6,643 nucleotides of DNA from Akkermansiaceae bacterium (GCA_023301645.1 JALZUH010000181.1:1-6643), one strand, 5' to 3'. Shown: positions 1 to 6,160, numbered from the stretch's first letter. Program-made: numbers and translations. Notes: generated from the sequence alone by a model not told the origin.

Positions 1-948
1 ATCCACTTACCAACTACCAGATCACCTGAATACGGACAGGGTGAGGACTGTAACTTTAACCTAGCACTCTTCCGCTGGGGCTGTAACACCCTCATTGATA
101 TTACTGAGCGCTACGACATTAATGATCCCTTGTTACCTAAGTGGAAAGACATCACTAATCGTCTTGTAGACTATCCTGTGAATGAAAATGGCTACATGGT
201 AGCTAAGGACTTCCCCTTTGAGCAATCTCACCGTCACTACTCCCACCTGATGATGATTTACCCGCTTTGTGAGGTGAATATTGACCAAGTGGAAAACCGT
301 GAATTGATCAAGAAATCAGTCGATCACTGGATTAATTACCCGGGCACAGGTAATGCTGGATACTCGTGGAGTGGTGTAGCTGCGATGTATGCGCTGCAAG
401 CCGACGGCGAACTAGCGGCGGACTACCTCGATAAGTTCATGAGAATGCAGGAGCTCTACCCGAATAACCCTGCTGAGATTCATCCCACCACGATGTATAC
501 GGAAACCCAACGTGTCCAGCCAGTGACAGAGACGCCTCTATCTCTCTGCGACTCGATGCAGCTCATGCTACTCCAAAGCTGGGGCGATACCATTCGAGTA
601 TTTCCAGCCGTTCCTAAGCACTGGAAAAACATCTCCTTTGATGGCTTACTTGCCAAGGGAGCCTTTGAAATAAGTGCTACTAAGAAAGAAGGCGTTACTC
701 AGTTCGTATCAGTGAAGAGTAATGCAGGTGAGCCCTGCTTGCTTCAGCTCGACTTCGAACCAGCTCGTATTGAAGGCGTAGATGATTCTGCTGTGAAGAC
801 CCTAGATAGCGGTAAAATCAAGATCGACCTGGCCAAAGGGCAAGAGGTCATCTTTTATGCCAAGGGGGTCAAGAGAGCCGCTGTGGCTGCTGTAAAGGCC
901 GATCCAGCAAATCTTAATACCTTCGGGATCAATAACAACAAGAAGTAG
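1..948 (+). CDS. GH95-like glycoside hydrolase (alpha-L-fucosidase-like), C-terminal part, 5' end outside window
   Basis: The frame is open from base 1 to a TAG stop at 946-948, giving 315 residues that continue an upstream protein. The TTG at 130 is an internal codon, because coding sequence with family-like residues (SPEYGQGEDCNFN, fragment residues 8-20) precedes it. GH95 enzymes have an (alpha/alpha)6 barrel followed by a beta-sandwich, and this fragment matches that end. It shows HRHYSHL (77-83; GH95 usually has HRHxSHL followed by YPG), a W-S-G helix (about 121-125), ETPLSLCDSM then MLLQSWGDTIRVFPAVP (177-205), and a terminal beta domain from about 206 with GAFEIS. The enzyme would release L-fucose or a related sugar from polysaccharide or glycan, probably outside the cytoplasm; its signal peptide lies outside the window. 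The usual Q-x-D-G-N-F-G stretch before MLLQS is replaced by ETPLSLCDS, so substrate is uncertain. The full protein is probably 700-850 residues. It converges on the atp operon and is unrelated to it in function. GH95-like family: fairly sure; fucosidase activity: tentative. Confidence 0.75.
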   Translation: MHLPTTRSPEYGQGEDCNFNLALFRWGCNTLIDITERYDINDPLLPKWKDITNRLVDYPVNENGYMVAKDFPFEQSHRHYSHLMMIYPLCEVNIDQVENRELIKKSVDHWINYPGTGNAGYSWSGVAAMYALQADGELAADYLDKFMRMQELYPNNPAEIHPTTMYTETQRVQPVTETPLSLCDSMQLMLLQSWGDTIRVFPAVPKHWKNISFDGLLAKGAFEISATKKEGVTQFVSVKSNAGEPCLLQLDFEPARIEGVDDSAVKTLDSGKIKIDLAKGQEVIFYAKGVKRAAVAAVKADPANLNTFGINNNKK

Positions 949-971
949 TTAGTATCAGAATAGATGTGAAC

Positions 972-1006
972 CACTGTGTGTCGGCAGCTATTGCCGTCTT
1001 GCAGTG
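972..1006. other. Two-tier symmetric hairpin in the 3' UTR of the GH95-like gene
   Basis: Reading inward, CACTG (972-976) pairs with CAGTG (1002-1006), a 5x5 internal loop follows, and CGGCA (982-986) pairs with TGCCG (992-996) around a five-base loop GCTAT. No T tract follows on either strand, so it is not an intrinsic terminator by itself. It lies 23 nt after the hydrolase stop and 68 nt before the strong terminator stem. It could slow 3' exonuclease decay, or it could be chance given two 5-bp stems. Confidence 0.3.
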
Positions 1007-1074
1007 AGTGTTAGCATTCGATAATGTGGGGCTCGTTACCGCAGACTTAGTTAGTAAGCAACCACCTCACACAA

Positions 1075-1110
1075 AAAACCCCCAAGGGCCTAATGCACCT
1101 TGGGGGTTTT
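1075..1110. terminator. Bidirectional rho-independent terminator shared by the GH95-like gene and the atp operon
   Basis: A perfect 13-bp inverted repeat, AAAACCCCCAAGG (1075-1087) and CCTTGGGGGTTTT (1098-1110), encloses a 10-nt loop. On the - strand the stem is followed by a run of six T (complement of 1078-1073), which is a classic terminator ending the atp operon 39 nt after the atpC stop. On the + strand the stem ends in TTTT followed by GATTT, so it can also end the hydrolase transcript, 126 nt after its stop. The position between convergent genes fits a shared terminator. Confidence 0.93.
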
Positions 1111-1149
1111 GATTTGAAGTTGGTATTACTCTAGATAGGGCAGGCTGAT

Positions 1150-1551
1150 CTAGCGTCTCTTCAATGAAAGCTGAGCGACCGAGCGGCTAATGGTAGCACG
1201 TAACTGGGCGATTTCTTCAGCGTCCTCATTGTTATCGAGCTTATCAATAGCTTCCTCTGCTTCTCTCTGCTCTTTCTCAGCGAGAGTCTCGTCGATTTCA
1301 TGAGCAGTGAGTGCCATATCGGTAAGCACTGAGATGCTGTCTGGTCCAGCTTCTACGAAGCCTGAGCCTACTGCCAGCTCGTATGTCTTACCATCCTTGT
1401 CGTAGCGGAGTTCACCGGGAACGAGGGGGGTGACTAGTGCTGTGTGGCTCTGGAGCACACCGATCTCACCCATGGCTGTAGGTAGATAAACATTAGCTAC
1501 ATCATCGGAGAAAACCTTCTTTTCAGGTGTTACGATATCGAGTCTGATCAT
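1150..1551 (-). CDS. atpC: F1 ATP synthase epsilon subunit
   Basis: Encodes 133 residues, the usual size for bacterial epsilon (about 130-140). Epsilon sits at the foot of the central stalk with gamma, couples the c-ring to F1, and in many bacteria inhibits ATP hydrolysis through its C-terminal helices. The N-terminal beta-sandwich covers about residues 1-84, with MIRLDIVTPEKKVFSDDV and GEIGVLQSHTALVTPLVPGEL (split here at residues 28-48) matching the family. A helical hairpin follows (about 84-133), rich in Glu and Lys. Residues 86-91 (IDETLA) occupy the site of the ATP-binding motif I/L-D-x-x-R-A, but Leu replaces Arg. Start ATG at 1551-1549 is the first in-frame start giving the normal family N-terminus; no Shine-Dalgarno sequence precedes it (leader ends CTAACGACCC). 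Last gene of the operon, 76 nt after atpD and with the terminator downstream. Identification is near certain. Confidence 0.97.
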   Translation of the reverse strand: MIRLDIVTPEKKVFSDDVANVYLPTAMGEIGVLQSHTALVTPLVPGELRYDKDGKTYELAVGSGFVEAGPDSISVLTDMALTAHEIDETLAEKEQREAEEAIDKLDNNEDAEEIAQLRATISRSVAQLSLKRR

Positions 1552-1592
1552 GGGTCGTTAGAAGTGAGATAGAGAGTGTGGAGTCAATAGAT

Positions 1593-1619
1593 GGTGGCTC
1601 TTCTTAGCAAAGAGCCACC
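1593..1619 (-). other. Strong intercistronic stem-loop between atpD and atpC
   Basis: GGTGGCTCTT (1593-1602) and AAGAGCCACC (1610-1619) form a perfect 10-bp stem with a 7-nt loop, occupying a third of the 76-nt gap. In mRNA direction the stem begins 8 nt after the atpD stop codon and ends 41 nt before the atpC start. It has no following U tract, so it is not a standard terminator. Placed directly behind the beta coding region, it could protect upstream mRNA from 3' exonucleases, mark a processing site, or lower epsilon expression relative to beta (F1 needs three beta per epsilon). The structure is clear; its role is inference. Confidence 0.65.
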
Positions 1620-1627
1620 TAAAAGGC

Positions 1628-3097
1628 TTACTCGGCGTCGCGTGAAACGGTGTCGAGACCAGCTTTCATGTAGAAGTTACCCTCTGGCACGTCGTCCCAC
1701 TTACCATCAAGTAGCTCGCGGAATGCTTGCACAGTGTCTTCGATCTTCACGAGAACACCCGGGATGTTTGAGAATACCTCAGCAACGTGGAATGGCTGTG
1801 TGAGCATACGCTGGATCTTACGAGCACGGTAAACGGCTTGCTTATCGTCGTCTGAAAGCTCGTCCATACCGAGAATAGCAATGATGTCCTGAAGGTCTTT
1901 GTAGCGCTGAAGCACTTTCTGAACGCCACGAGCAACCTCGTAGTGCTCTTCACCGACGATCTCAGGAGTGAGTGCCTTAGATGATGAACCGAGTGGATCA
2001 ACAGCTGGGAAGAGTCCTTGCTCAGCAAGTCCACGCTCAAGAACAACAGTCGCGTCAAGGTGAGCGAAGGTGTTAGCAGGTGCTGGGTCAGTAAGGTCGT
2101 CCGCAGGAACGTAAACAGCCTGTAGTGAAGTAATAGAACCTTTCTTAGTAGAAGTAATACGCTCCTGAAGTCCGGCCATTTCCTCAGCAAGAGTAGGCTG
2201 GTAACCCACCGCTGATGGAGTTCTTCCAAGAAGAGCAGATACTTCTGATCCAGCTTGTGAGAAACGGAATACGTTATCGACGAAGAGAAGAACGTCCTGG
2301 TTTTCCTCATCACGGAAATACTCAGCCATTGTAAGAGCTGAGAGGGCTACACGGAGACGAGCACCCGGAGGCTCATTCATCTGTCCGTATACGAGAGCTA
2401 CTTTAGAGCCAGGGAGAAGCTTAGGTGTGCCGTCGTCATTGAGGATTGGGTGACCTTTGTCATCCATCTCAACGGAGATAACACCTGATTCGATCATTTC
2501 CCAGTAGAGGTCATTTCCCTCACGTGTTCTCTCACCAACACCCGCGAATACGGAGTAACCACCGTGGTTCTTAGCGATGTTGTTAATGAGCTCCATGATG
2601 ATAACAGTCTTACCAACACCAGCACCACCGAAGGCACCAACTTTACCACCTTTGAGGAATGGGCAAATGAGGTCGACTACTTTGATACCTGTTTCGAGGA
2701 TTTCAGCATTAGCTGCCTGATCAACGAGCGCAGGTGCTGCACGGTGAATCTGTGAGCGCTTATCTGGAGAAGGAAGAGGCACATTTTCGTCTACAAGATC
2801 ACCTGTAACATTGAAAATACGTCCGAGAACTTGGTCACCAACAGGCACCTGAATAGACTTACCTGTGTCGATGATATCCATACCACGGCGAAGGCCGTCA
2901 GTAGTGCTCATTGCAACGGCGCGAACGCGTCCGTCACCGAGGTGCTGCTGCACTTCGAGAACGAGTGTGTTACTTTCGCCCATAAGGTCGTATGTGACCT
3001 CGATAGCATTGTAGATTTCTGGAAGGTTGTCAGCTGCAGAGTAGTCTGCGTCGACAACCGCGCCGATGATTTGAACGATTGTTCCTGTGTTGCTCAT
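1628..3097 (-). CDS. atpD: F1 ATP synthase beta subunit (catalytic)
   Basis: Encodes 489 residues, slightly longer than the usual 460-480. Beta carries the three catalytic nucleotide sites of F1, making ATP from ADP and phosphate. Visible motifs: N-terminal beta-barrel (about 1-80, with IVQIIGAVVDADY), Walker A GGAGVGKT (157-164, catalytic Lys163), GERTREGND (188-196) with the catalytic Glu189, Walker B LLFVDNVFRF (270-279, Asp274), the PSAVGYQPTLA block (295-304), and the C-terminal acidic DELSDDD (412-418), which corresponds to DELSEED and touches epsilon/gamma. Residues about 208-230 hold an insertion roughly 17 residues longer than bovine beta, just before KVALVYGQMNEPPGARLR. Start ATG at 3097-3095 gives the normal N-terminus MSNTGTIVQIIG. 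The leader has no Shine-Dalgarno sequence. The gene lies 105 nt after atpG, the widest gap in the operon. All catalytic residues are present, so the enzyme should be active. Confidence 0.99.
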   Translation of the reverse strand: MSNTGTIVQIIGAVVDADYSAADNLPEIYNAIEVTYDLMGESNTLVLEVQQHLGDGRVRAVAMSTTDGLRRGMDIIDTGKSIQVPVGDQVLGRIFNVTGDLVDENVPLPSPDKRSQIHRAAPALVDQAANAEILETGIKVVDLICPFLKGGKVGAFGGAGVGKTVIIMELINNIAKNHGGYSVFAGVGERTREGNDLYWEMIESGVISVEMDDKGHPILNDDGTPKLLPGSKVALVYGQMNEPPGARLRVALSALTMAEYFRDEENQDVLLFVDNVFRFSQAGSEVSALLGRTPSAVGYQPTLAEEMAGLQERITSTKKGSITSLQAVYVPADDLTDPAPANTFAHLDATVVLERGLAEQGLFPAVDPLGSSSKALTPEIVGEEHYEVARGVQKVLQRYKDLQDIIAILGMDELSDDDKQAVYRARKIQRMLTQPFHVAEVFSNIPGVLVKIEDTVQAFRELLDGKWDDVPEGNFYMKAGLDTVSRDAE

Positions 3098-3202
3098 AGT
3101 TTGATTACGTTGAGATTAGAGAGATGTTTTTTTTGACTGGGAGAGTGAGTCTATGACTCGTTGATTTTAGATGATTTTGAGAAAGCTTAAGTGAGAGAGT
3201 GA
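3098..3202 (-). promoter_or_regulatory. Long A/pyrimidine-rich leader of atpD with small hairpin and A8 tract
   Basis: This 105-nt gap is the longest within the operon. In mRNA direction it holds a hairpin GAGTC-ATA-GACTC (3159-3147; 5-bp stem, 3-nt loop), then a run of eight A (3134-3127), then a pyrimidine-rich stretch to the ATG. The hairpin is followed by A, not U, so it does not terminate on the - strand. An unstructured A/pyrimidine-rich leader suits ribosomal protein S1-assisted initiation without a Shine-Dalgarno sequence and could raise beta translation. I could not make out a convincing -35/-10 promoter. Function is inferred. Confidence 0.35.
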
Positions 3203-4099
3203 TTACTCAAGTGCCTTCATCGCAGTAGTGATTTCGAGAAGTTCAGCGGTAATAGCTGCCTGACGAAGCTTGTTGTATTCAAGCTTAAGCTCCTTAGCGA
3301 GCTTGTTGGCATTATCAGTAGCGGCATTCATCGCAATCATTCGAGCTGAGTGCTCAGATGCGCGTGCCTCGACGATCATTTGATAAACTTGGAAGCCTAC
3401 ATACTGAGGAAGAAGTGCATTGAGAACTTCATTAGCATTAGGCTCGAAGGTGTATTCCTTTTCGAGTGCTTCTGCTGTGTTTGTCTCACCGACTTTTCCT
3501 TTACCTACGCCTTCGTAGTCTTTCTTTTCAGCAAGCTTTGAAGGGTCGATTGGGAGGAGCTGTGATACGTGTGGCTCCTGCACCATTGTTGAAATGTAGT
3601 TGGTGAAGCATACCGATACCTTATTGTAAGTGCCACTGAGGTATTGGTCAGTGAGGTGCTTAGCAATAGGCTTTACGTCAGCAAAAGAGATAGGGTCTTC
3701 GAGCGAGTAATGTTCGAGGAGATCCTTACCTGCTTTTTGGATTTGGTCTCTGAGCTTCTTACCCACGGTGGAGTAGTCGGCTTCGTCGGTGATTTCCTTA
3801 TGAACCTTCTTGAGAAGGTTGGTATTGATACCACCGCAGAGACCCTTATCTGTAGAGATGACAAGCACGAGGTGCTTACCCTCGTCACGAACCTCAAGGT
3901 ATGGGTGGGCAAGCCCCTCCATGTTGGCCTTTAGGTTAGTCAGAACGAGGTTCATTCTGTCTGCGTATTCACGACCAGCGATAGCTTGGTTCTGTGCCTT
4001 TTTCATCTTGGCAGCAGCAACCATCTGCATCGCCTTGGTGATCTGGGCAGTGTTATTGACAGACTTGATACGACGTCTGATGTCCTTGAGGTTAGCCAT
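3203..4099 (-). CDS. atpG: F1 ATP synthase gamma subunit (central rotor shaft)
   Basis: Encodes 298 residues, near the usual 285-300. Gamma is the asymmetric coiled coil rotating inside alpha3 beta3 and carrying torque between the c-ring and the catalytic sites. The N-terminal helix shows MANLKDIRRRIKSVNNTAQITKAM and KMKKAQ (split from residues 1-36), matching the family's R-I-x-S-V-x-N-T-x-x-I-T-K-A-M signature. The central domain has VISTDKGLCGGINTNL (80-95), equivalent to STDRGLCGGLN. The C-terminal helix has ASEHSARMIAMNAATDNA (247-264), followed by NKLRQAAITAELLEI (276-290). Between LLP (181-183) and YTFEP (216-220) is a lysine/glutamate-rich segment of 32 residues where E. coli has about 15. 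Start ATG at 4099-4097 fits the conserved N-terminus; its leader ends CTCTAGAAC with no Shine-Dalgarno. The gene follows atpA by 47 nt. Confidence 0.99.
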   Translation of the reverse strand: MANLKDIRRRIKSVNNTAQITKAMQMVAAAKMKKAQNQAIAGREYADRMNLVLTNLKANMEGLAHPYLEVRDEGKHLVLVISTDKGLCGGINTNLLKKVHKEITDEADYSTVGKKLRDQIQKAGKDLLEHYSLEDPISFADVKPIAKHLTDQYLSGTYNKVSVCFTNYISTMVQEPHVSQLLPIDPSKLAEKKDYEGVGKGKVGETNTAEALEKEYTFEPNANEVLNALLPQYVGFQVYQMIVEARASEHSARMIAMNAATDNANKLAKELKLEYNKLRQAAITAELLEITTAMKALE

Positions 4100-4146
4100 G
4101 TTCTAGAGTGGTCTGGTGTGGTTGTTTATCTAGAGGAGAAGAGAGA

Positions 4147-5691
4147 TTACTTCTGAGTAGCTACAAAGTCGTCGAGAGCAGTTTTCACTTTCTCGATTGC
4201 CTCTGGAGACTTCTTCTTAAGATCAGGATGCTCGTTAGCAATAAGGTCGAGAATGTCAGACTTACGTGTCTGGAAGAACTCTACCATGTTTGCCTTGAAG
4301 TTAATGACTTCGTCTACTTCAACATTGTCGAAGTAACCGTTCTGCACCGCGTAAAGGATGACTGACTCTTCCTGCATGGAGAGTGGGCTGTATTGGTTCT
4401 GCTTGAACACTTCAACAATACGTGCACCACGATCGAGCTTCTTCTGAGTCGATGCGTCAAGGTCAGATCCGAACTGAGCGAATGCTGCAAGTTCGCGGAA
4501 CTGAGCGAGGTCAAGCTTCGTAGAACCAGCTACTGACTTGATGGTCTTCGTCTGAGCAGCACCACCTACACGGGATACTGAAAGACCAACTGAGATCGCA
4601 GGGCGAATGCCTTGGTTAAAGAGGTCAGTTTCGAGGAAAATCTGTCCGTCGGTGATGGAAATCACGTTAGTTGGAATGTATGCAGATACGTCACCAGCCT
4701 GTGTTTCAATGATTGGGAGGGCTGTAAGTGAGCCGCCACCTGCATTCTTAGAAAGACGTGCAGAACGCTCAAGAAGACGGGAGTGAAGGTAGAAAACGTC
4801 ACCAGGGTATGCCTCACGACCTGAAGGACGCTTGAGAACGAGTGACATCTGACGGTAGGCTACAGCGTGCTTAGAAAGGTCATCAAATACGATGAGACAC
4901 TCTTTGCCTTGGTCCATGAGGTATTCAGCAACAGCACATCCTGTGTAAGGTGCGATATACTGCATAGTAGCAGGGTCTGATGCAGTTGCTGCAACGATTG
5001 TTGTGTATTCCATGGCGCCTGCGTCTTCGAGAGTCTTGGCGATGGCTGCTACGTTTGAGCGCTTCTGCCCGATAGCAACGTAGATACAGTAGAGTGGGGC
5101 GTGATCCTTAAGCTGGCCTTGCTCGGCAGCGCGGTTTTGGTTCGCCTGTGAGATGATGGTGTCGATGGCGATGGTAGTCTTACCTGTGCCACGGTCACCA
5201 ATGATAAGCTCACGCTGACCACGACCGATTGGAACCATTGCGTCAATGGCCATGATACCTGTCTGAACAGGAACAGAAACTGATTCACGCTTAATGATTC
5301 CAGGAGCGATTTTCTCTACTGGATACTGAGCGGATGCTTCGATGTCACCTTTGCCGTCGATAGCTGCACCAAGTGCGTCTACGGTGCGGCCGAGGAGAGC
5401 TTCACCTACTGGCACAGAGAGAAGTTTACCAGTGGTCTTACACTCGTCACCTTCTTTTACGCTGAGGTAGTCTCCGAGGAGAACGACACCGACTTGACCT
5501 TCTTCAAGGTTAAGTGCTAGTCCGACGAGTCCACCAGGGAACTCGATCATTTCATTAAGTGAAACGTCGCTAAGACCTTCTACAATGGCGACACCGTCAC
5601 CGATTGTGCGGACTGTTCCGACGTTGCTTTTCTGCACAGATGATGAAACCCCTGCGATTTGTTGTTCAAGTTCCTGTAGGATGCTGCTCAT
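4147..5691 (-). CDS. atpA: F1 ATP synthase alpha subunit (non-catalytic nucleotide-binding)
   Basis: Encodes 514 residues, the standard length (about 500-515). Alpha alternates with beta in the F1 hexamer, holds non-catalytic nucleotides and supplies the arginine finger to beta. Visible: N-terminal segment that binds delta (1-25), beta-barrel (about 26-95), Walker A GDRGTGKT (165-172) where most alphas read GDRQTGKT, Walker B-like CLIVFDDL (265-272), the RPSGREAYPGDVFYLHSRLL block (288-307), and SVSRVGGAAQ (371-380) with the arginine finger Arg374. The C-terminal helical domain ends DDFVATQK. Start ATG at 5691-5689 gives MSSILQELEQQIAG, a normal alpha N-terminus. No Shine-Dalgarno is seen (leader ends CTAACTAGCC). 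Gaps are 76 nt from atpH and 47 nt to atpG. Apart from the P-loop Gly168 I see nothing that would impair it. Confidence 0.99.
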   Translation of the reverse strand: MSSILQELEQQIAGVSSSVQKSNVGTVRTIGDGVAIVEGLSDVSLNEMIEFPGGLVGLALNLEEGQVGVVLLGDYLSVKEGDECKTTGKLLSVPVGEALLGRTVDALGAAIDGKGDIEASAQYPVEKIAPGIIKRESVSVPVQTGIMAIDAMVPIGRGQRELIIGDRGTGKTTIAIDTIISQANQNRAAEQGQLKDHAPLYCIYVAIGQKRSNVAAIAKTLEDAGAMEYTTIVAATASDPATMQYIAPYTGCAVAEYLMDQGKECLIVFDDLSKHAVAYRQMSLVLKRPSGREAYPGDVFYLHSRLLERSARLSKNAGGGSLTALPIIETQAGDVSAYIPTNVISITDGQIFLETDLFNQGIRPAISVGLSVSRVGGAAQTKTIKSVAGSTKLDLAQFRELAAFAQFGSDLDASTQKKLDRGARIVEVFKQNQYSPLSMQEESVILYAVQNGYFDNVEVDEVINFKANMVEFFQTRKSDILDLIANEHPDLKKKSPEAIEKVKTALDDFVATQK

Positions 5692-5767
5692 GGCTAGTTA
5701 GTTTGAAGTGTTCGAGTTATTTTGAAATGAATGTGATCGTTTGATCGGTATGAGAAATAGAATGTCT

Positions 5768-6160
5768 TTAGAGGGATTCAGTAAGTTTTTCGAGTCGTGC
5801 CTTTACGCTGCCGTCCCAGACGTCGTCGCCTACTTGCATTTTGACGCCGCCAAGAAGTGTTGGGTCAACGGAGTAGGTGAATGTGAGGGCGTCGCTATAC
5901 TGACGCTTGAGGTTGTCCTCGATGCGTGTGCGCTCAGTAATGTCGAGGTCGGTAGCGCTTTCAATGCTCGCGATGCGGCTTTCGACGTCGGAGCGAGTGA
6001 GGCGCTGAAGTTCGTGAAGGATCTGGCGGAAGTTCGCAGGGCGACTTTCGATGATCTTTGCAAATGACTGCTTCAGATGATCTTCATTAAGTTGACCATT
6101 AGGCGTGCACAGGCGAAATATTCTGCGGGCTGTGCGGGCAGCATCTTTGGAGACTTTCAC
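5768..6160 (-). CDS. atpH: F1 ATP synthase delta subunit, short form, GTG start
   Basis: Encodes 130 residues, clearly shorter than the usual 175-185. Delta links the top of F1 (alpha N-termini) to the b stalk. The C-terminal domain is intact and diagnostic: DPTLLGGVKMQVGDDVWDGS (99-118), then ARLEKL (121-126), equal to the family's D-P-x-L-x-G-G ... D-G-S-x-x-x-x-L. The N-terminal part (1-about 60) keeps only a reduced helical region starting KVSKDAARTARRIFRLC, where ordinary delta has a six-helix bundle of about 105 residues. The start is GTG at 6160-6158: an in-frame TAG stop at 6175-6173 lies only five codons upstream with no ATG between, so the protein cannot begin earlier. Two tandem TAGAATC copies sit just before it. 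I recall short delta of this type in Verrucomicrobiota, so this is likely lineage-typical rather than decay. Gaps are 42 nt from atpF and 76 nt to atpA. Confidence 0.93.
   Translation of the reverse strand: MKVSKDAARTARRIFRLCTPNGQLNEDHLKQSFAKIIESRPANFRQILHELQRLTRSDVESRIASIESATDLDITERTRIEDNLKRQYSDALTFTYSVDPTLLGGVKMQVGDDVWDGSVKARLEKLTESL

Noticed and set aside
130..132. TTG as the start of a separate small + strand gene
   Set aside because: The same frame is open to base 1 and encodes sequence continuous with the GH95-like fold, so this is an internal Leu codon.
1591..1803. Open frame starting at the atpD-atpC stem-loop, + strand
   Set aside because: It is antisense to the atpD 3' end, Arg-rich without motifs, and has no promoter or binding site.
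1747..2313. Long open frame (188 codons) on the - strand inside atpD
   Set aside because: It lies in another frame of the certain beta gene, is rich in Ser, Leu, Arg and Thr, and shows no domain or motif. It is a shadow of atpD codon bias.
3810..4106. Open frame on the + strand with a hydrophobic-looking protein, antisense to atpG
   Set aside because: The apparent membrane segment (about AIAWFCAFFILAAATICIAL) is the complement of the Lys/Ala-rich gamma N-terminal helix. It is not an independent gene.
4102..4135. Two TCTAGAG copies (4102-4108 and 4129-4135) in the atpA-atpG gap, a possible operator
   Set aside because: The repeat is only 7 bp, is mostly the TCTAGA palindrome, and has no further symmetry or link to a regulator. 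Chance is a sufficient explanation.
4108..4365. Open frame on the + strand starting in the atpA-atpG gap
   Set aside because: Nearly all of it is antisense to the 3' end of atpA, with no family features.
5732..5745. TGATCG repeated with a 2-nt spacer in the atpH-atpA gap
   Set aside because: Six-base repeats in a 76-nt AT-rich gap are expected by chance and show no terminator or promoter context.
5741..6067. Open frame of 108 codons on the + strand, antisense to atpH
   Set aside because: It overlaps the well-supported delta gene, has no recognisable motif and no ribosome binding site, and comes from the complement of atpH.
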